A stretch of DNA of 64,000 bases from Euclidia mi (Eukaryota; Arthropoda; Insecta; Lepidoptera; Erebidae): NCBI GenBank assembly GCA_944739405.2, contig OX123190.2, forward strand, positions 83,891,086 to 83,955,085, written 5' to 3'. Shown here one piece after another: positions 11,695-23,200 of the stretch. The notes under the pieces were generated by a model. The model saw nothing but the letters and a program-made list of their open reading frames with translations, did not search any database and was not told the origin of the DNA. Positions within the stretch are counted from its first letter, which is position 1; every line of letters starts with the position of its first letter. The position numbers were made by a program, and so were the translations under genes.

Positions 11695-12175
11695 AATATT
11701 TTTATGCCTAAATGTTTTGGGGACACCTGCAGGAAAATTATTATGGATATCAAAATTAATTCATGAAAATTATGAATTACCGATAAAAACGCGACTTTCC
11801 TCTAAAGTTATTCATCAAAAATTTTATACTGGCTCTTGATCAGACCCTGTGCCAAAGCCTGGCTCAACTCAAAGACTGTGGACACAGTTTAAATAACGAA
11901 AAAAAACTATATTACCAAAATCAAACCAATAATAAAGATATAACTTTTTATTTTAGGCTGTATGACAGAAGTTTCAGGACCAAAGTTGTAGAGAATTTTT
12001 GCAACAAAAAACTTTCAGATATTCTTTGTGCGGCCAATAGTTTACCAGATAATCAAGAAAAACCATCTGCACCTGCACTCTTTCCAAGATGGCGGCCTAG
12101 GGAAAAAAGGTACAACCCACAAATTTGGATCACGGTTTTACACTAGCCCTCCCTACACATTTTATATATTATATA

Positions 12176-12376
12176 CTAATATATAAAGCTGAAGAGTTTG
12201 TTTGTTTGGTTGAACGCACTAATCTCAGGAACTACTGGTCCGATTTGAAAAATTAAATTCATTGTTAAATAGCCCATTTATCGAGGAAGGTTATAGGCTA
12301 TATAACATCACGCCATGAGCGATGGGAGCGGAGCAGTAGCTTTAAATAACGCGGGTGTAACCGCGGGCTCATCTAG
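12176..12376 (+). mobile_element. Lep1-type Helitron-like element
   Basis: It begins CTAATATATAAAGCTGAAGAG and ends GGGCTCATCTAG, followed by T. CT at the 5' end and CTAG at the 3' end fit the lepidopteran Lep1 type of non-autonomous Helitron. It is about 200 bp long and non-coding. Confidence 0.7.
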
Positions 12377-12427
12377 TCTGTAAAATAAAATTGCGTCCTC
12401 TGATAAATGCAACTCCAAATGTAAATT

Positions 12428-12606
12428 CTCAGTAGCACAGTAGCAGCACGGAGTCTGGAAATGTGCCCGGTACGGCAATAGGCTCGCCCCTTATTACGTG
12501 GGACTAAAGTATATCTGGCGAAAAGTGGGTGTAGAAATACACCTCTGCCTACCCCTTCGGGGATAAAAGGCGTGACGATATGTATGTATGTATGTATGTA
12601 TATTTT
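12428..12606 (+). repeat. 5'-truncated SINE with TATG repeat tail
   Basis: It matches the body of the tRNA-derived SINEs at 24963 and 50270 (cagtagcagcacggagtctgg, caataggctcgcc, accccttcggggat, aggcgtga). The tRNA-like head is missing. It ends in a run of tatg repeats. Confidence 0.75.
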
Positions 12607-12648
12607 ACCGAGCATTCTAACGAACGTTCTGACGAGCTTTATAACTAA

Positions 12649-12855
12649 CTAGAGGACGCCAGCAGCTACGCCTGCAATTTTTTTTTATTTACCCCTTTTG
12701 GCCGATCCCGTGGGAATTTCGGGCAATCCCTTCTTAGTGCACTCCTACGGTCCCCAACGAACATACGTGCTAAATTTCAGCTTCCTGCGCCCAATAGTAT
12801 CGGCTGTAGCGTGTCTGTCAGTCAGTAAGTAACGCAAGGATTTTATATATTAAGA
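12649..12855 (-). mobile_element. short Helitron-like element, copy 2
   Basis: It is bounded by CTAGAGGACGCCAGCAGC at the left and ATATATTAAGA followed by T at the right. It is nearly identical to 9488-9691, so both are recent. Confidence 0.7.
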
Positions 12856-13044
12856 TTAGCTGTTTCCCGCGGTTTCACCCTGGTCCTGAGAGAACTAATT
12901 CGCGTACCCAGTTAATTTATAGCCTAAGTTACTCATTGGTACATCAGCTATCCGCCAGTGAAAGTCCCGTCATCAGTCCAGCCGTTCCAGAGATTAGCGA
13001 GAACAATCCATTAGTACATACAATACATCCATATCCATTTAGTT

Positions 13045-13164
13045 AAAACGGTTATTTTAATATTACAAACAGACATTCCAAATTTTATTTATATGTATAG
13101 ATATACATCTATACATATAAATAAAATTTGGAGTGTCTGTTTGTAATATTAAAATAACCGTTTT
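13045..13164. repeat. 120-bp hairpin with long near-perfect arms
   Basis: The sequence folds onto itself from aaaacggttattttaatatt at the left to its inverse at the right, with one clear mismatch near the middle of each arm and a short centre at about 13104. It lies 8 bp before a second hairpin. Confidence 0.85.
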
Positions 13165-13172
13165 TAAAAGTT

Positions 13173-13230
13173 AAAAAGGTCGAAGCATACCTTCCATCTA
13201 TACAGATGGAAGGTATGCTTCGACCTTTTT
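13173..13230. repeat. 58-bp perfect hairpin
   Basis: Two 27-bp arms (13173-13199 and 13204-13230) are exact inverses around a 4-nt loop. It lies immediately after the 120-bp hairpin but is unrelated to it in sequence. Confidence 0.9.
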
Positions 13231-14209
13231 ACTGACAAGAGCGTTCGCTAGAAAGATCGTGAAATTGTTCGTAGAAATGTATGGCTCTGTTCTTTGGTCA
13301 GTTCGACAAAGCAAAAGACGGCGAATGAATGCTCGGTGTTCTGTTACAAGTGAATGCTTCAGGTGTATCAGCGCCTTTAGGCTCCAACTCCATTTAGCAT
13401 AACGATGAGCACTGCACATATAGCTGTAGTCCACTAATTGTAGTAATAATCTGCTGAGCGGACGCCGATTCAATTCCGATGCTCGTCCGATGTGAAGCTC
13501 GGGGATTACCGGCTTCATATTCTGTTATGTTATGTCGTGTATGTGCAGCCTGGATGCGCAATATTACTGTGTTCGTTTGCTAGCCTGTCTAGATTGGATT
13601 TGATATTACAATGGTTTTCTATAAATTGAAATTGAAATCTTTTGGACTTTCGCAAAAATACATCATTATGATCAAAGTACACTACGGTATGAATTCATAA
13701 AATAATTTGTATCATTTCTTCTTTTCCTCGTTTTTGACGATAATTTCGTTGTGAATTTTCGAAATATACCATTGCTACTAGGATTAAATCCAGTATTCTT
13801 TAGGTATTGACGTGACAACGTCTTATAAATTGGTTTGCCGGGTGACACTTCAAGAAACTGCGTTACGCTCCGCTCACGTTATGCGCTCACAATGAGAGCG
13901 AGTGAGAGGCACGCGTCCCGCCTAAGAGCGAGAGAGACAGACATAAAAAGTGAAAGGCACGCGTCTTTCATCCTTCTTCCTACTATACGAATGAATATTC
14001 ACATTAAAATTATTTTACCACTCAAAGTCGTTGTCACGTAAAACTTTCGCCCGTATACCGACTTTACAGGCAACCAATTTTTTTACAATCATACAATAAA
14101 AGGAAACAAATTACACCCAGACTTGAAACAACAATTCGTGTAACAGAATTGTATGTGTTTTGAACGAGTTTTATTTAATTAACTAATATGTATGTTTGTT
14201 TGTTCACAG
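13231..14209. other. non-coding DNA before first visible PKC exon
   Basis: A 106-codon frame on the minus strand (13198-13518) overlaps the hairpin and shows no known motif. The last part is a normal intron end leading to the acceptor tgttcacag at 14201-14209. Confidence 0.5.
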
Positions 14210-14241
14210 GGGCTTTGGCAAGCAGGGATACCAGTGCCAAG
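14210..14241 (+). CDS. Pkc53E: PKC micro-exon: end of C1A loop
   Basis: This 32-nt exon lies between acceptor tgttcacag and donor gtaagt. It supplies one base finishing an upstream codon (probably Trp), then GFGKQGYQCQ, then one base of the next codon. The sequence is diagnostic of the conventional PKC C1A domain. It is unusually short and is followed by a 5.2-kb intron. The partner exon upstream was not found. Confidence 0.92.
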
Positions 14242-17200
14242 GTAAGTTCAAATATCTAGAATACATATAATTACGTTTTTAATAAGCGACAAATAAAACA
14301 TATCTTAAAAATAAAAATTAATCACAGATCTACAGAGGTTTTAATTATATAAATCTCACCATTTTGAGCTATAGGTGTTGGCAATATAAAGGCTAAATGT
14401 TACGGACTGTAATATAAATAGAAGAAAAAGAGAATGAAGTCTGAAGAGATACAACCTGTCCCCACTAGAAAACAGTCCATGTTTTCTCGTTCCGTCTTAA
14501 TGTGACAAACAGTATTATATGAATTGTCTGCCACTGACACGTTTGTCTTTTTAAACGCCGGCGCCGGTCCGTCGAAACGGGCTCTTAGTTTAAACTTTAA
14601 ACCACAGGACGAAACGCAATAGCAAAGATTCAAATGAGATTGAATTCGAAATGGAAGTAACGCTACGATACGCCTACGCGTGGAGCTACGAGCTGCTACG
14701 GTGTCTCGTAGCAATGTAGCGTATTCCAAAAATACCGTATGAAGTGGTTTTACCTACTCGCATTAATGATCCTTATCCGAGTGGTGACGGATTAAGAATA
14801 AGAATTGTCACCACTCCATATCATCCCATGGGTGTCGTAAGAGCCGACAGAGGGAGCATATTATGCAGAGAACAGCACTGTAAGAAAAGGAAAACTTGAT
14901 ACAAACCCTATACCAACCCGTTTGGCCAGCGTGGTATAGTAGGCCAATTCCTCCTTTCAAAGGAGAGACCTAGTCCAGCAGTGGGCTGTTAAAGGCTTAA
15001 AGATTCTTATGACTAATGTAGCCAAATTGATTTAATATAATATCGGGACAGAAAATTATAAAAAAATAATAGGGTTCGTCGGAAAACATAGGAAGAAAAA
15101 TATTTTCAAGCTACAACCAGATTTAGAGCCTTTTCCTTGTTTTGATCTCGGTTGAAATACATATTGATCCTAAGTCTCTTATTATAATTATTTTAAATAT
15201 CATAATAAGGTCTATTATGATATTTAAAATAATTATAATAAGAGACTTGTTATGATCGATATGTATTTCAACCACAATCATTCTATTTATTTATATGAAG
15301 TAAGTATCAGTCTCTTGGGATCAGTCATTATCAAAGGCCTCAGCTTCGTCCCGCCATCTTCATCTAGGTTTGAAGTCAAGGAAGTCATTTACCGTTGAAA
15401 GAAACCATCGAACGAACTGCCTCTTTTGTTGAATTATTATATCTCTGAAATGGCATGGTCATGTGTGAACAACATGCGATAGTTGTCTGTCCCAAATAGC
15501 TTGAAAACTTTTCCTGCGTCTTCTGCTGCCTGCCCTGTTCTCATATTAATTAGCGTCGACGCAGAATGTCTTTCTCTTCTACTGTCTCCTATCAGACGTC
15601 ATATGGACATTCACTCCCTTTTCTTCCATATTATCTTTCACAATATCCATCAATAATTTCTTTCAAAAACTTTTCTTATACACTTTTAAATGTATGCCTC
15701 TGTATGCTAAAATATCCCGCCTCATTGGAATCGTAGCTTTGATTACGCCAACAAACTGTATGTACAGTTTGGCGTTATTGATTTTGTATTCAAAAGTATT
15801 AATTTCTTAACTTTAAAAAAATCTGACGATCGGCTCTCAGATTCTAAGGTCATACAAAGTGCTATCTGTATAGTTTGTACTGTTTTATTCATCGTTCAGT
15901 TTGTGCAGCCCACTGTGTTTCTAGGTCACACGCAATAGGCTCGCCACCTATATCTGTGACCTAAAAACACAGTCTGTAATAGAGGTACATAATGCATCTA
16001 AAAGTGGCGAGAGCACTTTGGTTAAAATGCTTTATGACATAGAGATCATAAGTTCGAACCCTACTCATTTTAATATAAAAGTTAATACTCATAATTTTTT
16101 TGTCTAATTGGGGCAGATATGTATTATGAATATGAGTATTATGCAAACCAAATAAAAAGTCTTTCAATGAATTTTTTTTTTTATCTAAGAGTGGGATGTC
16201 CTACACAAACTGGTATACCTGGTGACCCGACCAACGACCTACTTGTAGCGAGTTCTCTCATACAGGAGCGCTAAGATACTATTTCTCTCTCTTTTACTCT
16301 TTAAGTAATCCCTCATTACTATTTCTTTCACGGCCCAGAAGTTAAAGAAACTTCGGCCGATTTTCGAATGCTTACCTCAGGTTTTTCAAGTCTTAATATA
16401 CATGTAACAACCCTTAACATTTAATAACCCTAAAGGTGTGCCTTGAAGTTATTTGATATGATATGGAGCCAACTTTTATAAGTAGTATGCCTTTCTAATT
16501 TTCCAGATATGAGAAGCCATAATTATATATAGATATCGCTATATTTTATAATGCGTCAATTATTTCCAGGTTTACTTATATACTAGAGGACGCCAGCAGC
16601 TACGCCTGCATTTTTTTTAAATTTACCCGTTTTGGCCGATCCCGTGGGAATTTCGAGAAATCCCTTCTTAGTGCACCCCTACGGTCCCCAAGGAACATAC
16701 ATGCCAAATTTCAGCTTCCTGCGCCCAATAGTTTCGGCTGTAGCGTGTCTGTCAGTCAGTCAGTAACGCAAGGATTTTTTATATTAAGATTAGAGTAAAC
16801 TCACAATACATTCGTACATGTTACATAATAATTAAAATAGGTAGCGCCTGATTTCTAGCAGATAGCTCATATCGTAAGGAATAAAATAAAAATGTTAAAT
16901 AAATTTAGACATTACTAACAAAATCCGATTTAGATTGAAATAGACCAAACATATTAATTATTATTTAATAATCGCCGGGCTGAGCTAGTAACTATGATAT
17001 GCAAACGACGTACTTACACGGAACAGTAATACGCAATCATAAGATGGAAATGAGATGCAGATAAAAATGCTGCAACGTAATCGATTCTGTAACGTCGCAC
17101 GTATCCCACTCGCCATATAATCTATATAAATAAAATTCTTGCGCTACTGACTGACTGACAGACAAGCTACAGCCAAAAATATCAGGCGTAAGAGGCTGAA

Positions 17201-20200
17201 ATTTGGCATGTATGTTTCTTGAGGGGCCTAGAGGTGTTATGTGGGGTTTCAAAATTCCCACAAGATTGGAATAAAAAGGGTTATTTAAAATATAATATGT
17301 GCGGGTGAAGCTAAGGGCATTCTCCAGTCATTAGTGTATAATCTACAAAATTCACCTGTATATTATAATAGACTAGTCGACGCCTGCGGCTTCGCACGCA
17401 CATATTTTCGAATTTCCCGTTTTGCCCGATCCCGTGGGAATTTCGGGAAATCCCGTCTTAGTGCACTAGGGGTGCCCAAGGAACATACATGCTAAATTTC
17501 ATCTTCTTACGACCTGTAGTTTCGGCTGTAGCGTCTGTCAGTCAGTCAGTAACGCAAGGATTGTATATATTAAGATTTGTCGTGTGTAGGTGTCCTTGGT
17601 CCTATCTGTCCTCCCACACAAATGTAGCTACGGGGATGAATATTCATCTACTATGTTATACTTCATATCCATGTCTAATCATGTTCATATTTGTACTTAT
17701 TATATAATTAAATCCCCTTTTCGTCTTGTCTGTCTGTATGAACACGATCAACTCAAATACAACTTTATTTTTGTAAATTTTTCACAAATAGATAGTGTGA
17801 TTTCTGAGGAAATTTTAGGTGTATTCAAGCGGATGCAGCCGCGGGTGAAGTGTAGTTCGAAATAAAGGTGAAATGCCTGAGTGGTGATCATGGCTGCTGT
17901 AACCCATGCAGAAACACTGTGGCAATTGCTATGTGTGAGGCAGCTGCAGATTAATATGAAGAAATGAATATTATTTCATTATTCATATTCATCATCTCAT
18001 CTAACATAAAGTGATCCACAAGTTATATTATGCCCGTTGTTTGAATGTTTGCAAAGTTCCTAGCCTTTATTTTTAAAATATTTTTTTATTTATAATCTCA
18101 CGCCTGTAGCCCCGAAGAGGTAGACAGAGGCGTAAAGATTACACCCACATTTCGCCATTAATTTTTAGGTCCCACGTAATAGGGGGCGAGCCTATTGCCG
18201 TTACCGGGCACATCACCAACCGACTCCGGGCTACTACTGAGTATTCGAAAAAACCCAGTAACACTTTTGCCCGACGCGGGAATCGAACCCGGGACCTCCG
18301 ATTAGCAGTCGCAACTTGCATACGCTATCCCCAGGACCACGGAAACAGTCTTTTTATTTAAATAAAGGCAATTTTAAATGCTTGAAACCAGCTCAATATA
18401 AAAGGGATCTATTTCACATTGTTAGCACCAAAAATCAATTTACTCCCATCCACTCTATCGTGGTATATTACAATTGTAATAAAATAAACCGTTTAAAACA
18501 AAAGCCTTTGCGTCCGTACATTTTATAGATTAATATTTGAGCAGAACATTGTGAGATATTCAAGAATTATTTGCATTCAACCAGAGGTCACGCCACAGCT
18601 GCCGCTCAAAGATTAGCTTGTCGAAAGCCACGCTGTTCAAGCCAAGCGAACCTTCGTACTAACAATTCAACGCCAGAAATTCATGTAGAAGATTATTAAT
18701 TTTGGCCGCTGAATTTTAATTAATCGTATAAGATAATATTGCCTTATTCTGAACACTAAAATTACAATTAGATATTTACCTACTATGTAGTGTTGCTGTT
18801 CACTGGAACGGTACTTTTATTTATTTGTATTGAAATGGTTATATAGGCAACTACACTGATGTATTAATAAACAGTGCAAAGATTGTACATTCGATCCTAC
18901 ATTATTAAGTAGTGATTAAGTACCTTCTTTCTAAAATTTTCTCCCGTTGTCAATCAAACAATGCGACGTACAGTAACAGTATCTTTACTAATACGTTTCG
19001 TTCAGTAATTATATGACTAACCTCTTGGTCTAGTTGTTATTGAGACCCTGACAACAAAGCCAAAGATCATAGCTAAAATAAAAACACTTGTCCTTAATTG
19101 AGATATCATACTGAACAGTAAGTTCCTTTTGTGACATAGGCACCCACTAATGAAGGTACTTTTAGTATTCCCTCTCCTAAGAAGATGAAAGTTTGACCCA
19201 CACGAATAAAATTGCGAAGAGGCAACAGGTATTATTGTATATTTTGGCCGATCCCATGGGAATTTCGGGAAATCCCTTCTTAGGGCACCCCACGGTCACC
19301 AAGGAACATACATGTCAAATTTCAGCTTCCTGCGCCCAAAAGTTTCGGCTGTAGCGTGTCTGTCAGTCTGTTAGTAACGCAAGGATTTTATATATTAAGA
19401 TTAATTGACTGGTTGTTATTTTGTTGGCAGTATGCAGCTTCGTGGTACACAAGCGATGCCACGAGTACGTGACGTTCACGTGCCCCGGCGCAGACAAGGG
19501 GGCCGACTCCGACGTGAGTATACTATACTATCATACATTACATACTAAATAGGACTAATAACGCCCAGTCTCACTATCGCTGGGTAGATCTTGAAGATAA
19601 ATTATATAATTGAAACGAAATTTGTATGTTTTATCTGACATATTATGATTTTAAACGGAGCTTATCTGTATATATATCAGGCAGGGGTGAAAATGGCCGT
19701 AATTTTCGTGTTCAAACTCTACTTCTAAATTTCCCTTTTTTCAAGTAACAGGTAGAGCATGATACAAAATAATTTAGCGGGTCTTAATCTTTTTATTTAA
19801 AAAAAACGCGTAAACTTAACTTATTTGATAAGCTATATATACCTATTTGCTTCCGACGTTTCGCTCGTCTTGCATCGAGAGTGGTCGCGGAGAGACTGAC
19901 TGAGGTGGAGCATGTCAAAAAATAATATTATTTACCAGAAATTTCTTTGATATGCCACTTTTAAAATGTGTGTGTAGCTTCGGTTAATAAATAATTTCGT
20001 ATAGTAAAGGAAGAATTTCAAGTAATCAAATAATTTTGGATTATATTATATTCCGGAAGTGGAAACTTCTAAGTCTCTTATTAGAAGTAGTGGGCGGGAA
20101 CGCGTGTGCAAGACGTTCTCACTCTTTTTATTCCAAACATCCTTTACATTAATATGCAACTGCTTTTGGATCGGTCGATGTTAGACCATTCCCAAAAGAT

Positions 20201-23200
20201 GATAAGCGGACCAGTATCGGCAAAATTACGGCTACACCACTGATCTATAGCCTCTACTGCTTAAACTGGTTACACAGGTGACACAGTAATGGAAATGAGG
20301 GTGGGAATACTCTCGAAAGAAAATAAAAAAAGAAGAGGATACGACTCTATACAGTCTGCATCAAAAGTCTATAAAGAGGACGTCTTCATTTACTTTTGAT
20401 GCTAACTGTACACGTCTATCTCTACACAATGTTTTAGTAAATATACTAATATACCAATTTACTGTGTTTAGTTAAGTTAATTAATAATATAATATACAGA
20501 CTGGTTAATGGAATAATTAAGTTTGTACCACGTTTCTGTAGTACAGCGTGCATTATTAATTACAGCATCAGTGTGTAAAATCCTTCAAACATGAGTTCAA
20601 GCTAAGAATATTGTAATATACGTAGAATAAAATAACTTTTCATTAGGTATTTAACCTTCAAGTTTGAATGTAAGAAATATTTTAATTTGACAAAAGGTTA
20701 AAAAATGCCAAAGGGTAAACATATTTCGCCAGCTATATTGTAGTGCCTGTTAGGCAAGTTGTAGCGGAAGCGGCCAGGGCACATAGCTCGGAGGACCGAT
20801 AAGCGTTGGGCAGAAAGCTTCTGAAGTAGCGGTCTCGCACCGGACAGCACTCCTAGACCTCCCAAGTTAGGGCGCTTGTACACGGTAAGAAAATACGCCG
20901 GGCCTACGCAAGAATTCCTGTCGTAACTAGAAAATAACTGTGAAAAATCTTGTCTGCGCAAGACACGACGCGGCGAACGTTGTTGCAGAGCGGTGGGGGG
21001 CGGAGTAGTAGGGTTCAGCCTCATTTTTCTCTTGTACGATAGGATGAACCCAGTAAAGTCTCTTGTTTTTTGTTTCTTTTTTCATTTTGTTATAAAATAA
21101 TATGCAATTATCATTCTTTTTTGATTTGTAGATAACATTTTTATAAATAAACGAAAATGATTAGCAGACTTGTTATTACTTGCGCGCCCTACGTCGCGCC
21201 CGACTGACGACTGCACGACAAAAATCGTGTCGTGTACACGTTCCGATTGGTCTTGTCTGCCGCAGACACGGTAAATTTTCTTACCGTGTACAAGCGCCCT
21301 TACACTATAGATCCCTGTTTCGAGAGAATCATGCATTTTGCTATCAATGTGTAACTTAAAGACCATACTGGCAAAAGTGGATTACTCTTCACTTTGATAC
21401 CTCGAATATCACATTTGTTTATTTCCACAAACTTCTTTAAGAAGACCTTGAAAGAGGTAGTTCATTAACCTGTCGATAGGACACAAATTCAATACTTAGT
21501 AACAATATTTATTTATTGTACTGATGTCTTTCAATTACAATAATGCAACGTTATAAAGTAATAACAGTTCGCGTGCATGTGACTGGCCAACATCTATGGC
21601 TCCCTGCACTCAAACCTAATGAGTTTCCTTTTATATTCGTTTATGACCAACTCTATAATACTCTATGGTAAGCCTCTGGGACTCCATAATGGTATATCGT
21701 TATAAAAACTTACCTCTGTGGTTTTATAAAAGCTCTTTGTTAATTAAAAGAAGAAATGAAATAATGCTTTAAATAGGAATCTTCATTGTTAATGGAAGCT
21801 CGCCAAGTTAAAGTAACATCTGAATGGTAACTTTATAATGTAATGTTACAATTTTAATGAGGTTTATAATTATGTAATTTGCTGAAACAGACTTTGTTAA
21901 TGGGTTGTTTGTACATTACTCTGTACATTGGCGGCCGTGAAGTACATTTTCTGGTTATATTTGAAAGTCGAGGGGTAAATGCAGAATAGAGATTTGATTT
22001 CATAACATGTACTTACTTGCTGCGAATTGATTAGGCATGAGACCGATATATCAAAACGAATCTGAAATCCGATTGTAGACAGAAATCGTATCGTATCGAT
22101 ATTCCAATGTGAAAAAACCGATTTTAGAAAACGCAAAACAATTCCACGATAACGCAAACTACACAAATCCGAACCAAACGGTGCAAGCGCAACCAAACTA
22201 CAAAGTAAATTTAAGCTTCGTTACCAATAGTTTTCATATTCATTTGTTCTCTTTCACACTACCAAACGACTAGTTAGTTAGAATGAGAGAGAGCGAATTT
22301 CATTTCCTTTTCTTTCTAACTTAGTGACCCGTTGAAAGAGCGAAAGAGGTGAAGCGAATTTTGCTTTGCGACGAGCGAATCGTTTTGGATTTTGGCGGTT
22401 TAATGAATTTATTTTGATTGTTTACGTTTGTTGTGCGCTACGCTCCAACATCCGCTACTGAAAACGATTTCCAAAATCTGTTTTTGAAATCGATTTCAAA
22501 ATCTGAAATCGGATTTTTATCGGTTTGCGTAAAAATACGAAAACGTCCATGCCTAGAATTCATATCTTAGCTGGTAATAGACAGCCGGTCTTTACAAAAG
22601 CTCTTTCAATAGCAAGTTAAATTTATAGTAGAGGGAACTCGTCCTCCTAAATACCACTTAACAACATCTAAAGAGTATCACTGAGGTAAAAATGGCGGAT
22701 AATATTAGGTACAAATAGAGCACACATTAAAATGTCGTGTCTCAAGTAGAAAATTGTTTAATAACCGTCGGTTGCTCCAAATAATACGTTATTAACTGGG
22801 CGCGCCATGTTGGATTAATTGGCGGGAACGAGATACCGCCATTTTGTAACGTTCTATAGCTAACAATTGGTGCAATTTGTTGAATCAGCGGTATTATTAA
22901 GACTTGTATAATTTTGTTTTCAACACGGACTGGATGAGCTCAGAAAATATTGCTGCTACATAATTCTGACAAAGATTTCTGAAGAAGAAAGACATTTCGG
23001 AACAAGAAAGAAAATCTATTTATTTGTTACAGACACAAAAAAGTGTAACATGATATTTTTATCTAAATTTTTATTGCTTTGGAAATAACAGACTTTGGTT
23101 TAGAATTGACGCTTACAATATAATGAAGCGAGGAGGTGGGATAGTCCGAAGCTCTGGCATTTTCTGGCAACGTCTAATTATTTCAAAATGCTATTTCTAT

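Larger units (their letters stand above)
10795..12425. repeat. diverged inverted-repeat element with nested insertions
   Basis: The block gtcagaggacgcaattttat at about 10806-10830 recurs inverted at about 12384-12410. The block gccgccatcttg at about 10897 recurs inverted at about 12091, each followed by similar sequence for some 150 bp. This is either an old foldback element or two opposed copies of one element. Two Helitron-like elements sit inside it (11096-11694 and 12176-12376). Confidence 0.5.
14242..19430 (+). other. PKC intron, repeat-rich
   Basis: It contains the interspersed repeat 14780-14998, a long hairpin at 15150-15273, an RTE-like tail at 15519-15660, four Helitron-like copies (16583, 17121, 17373, 19242) and a SINE at 18091-18342. 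No further exon was recognised. Confidence 0.8.

Noticed and set aside
13198..13518. 106-codon minus-strand frame
   Set aside because: It starts inside a hairpin, has no known motif and lies in non-coding DNA; likely chance.
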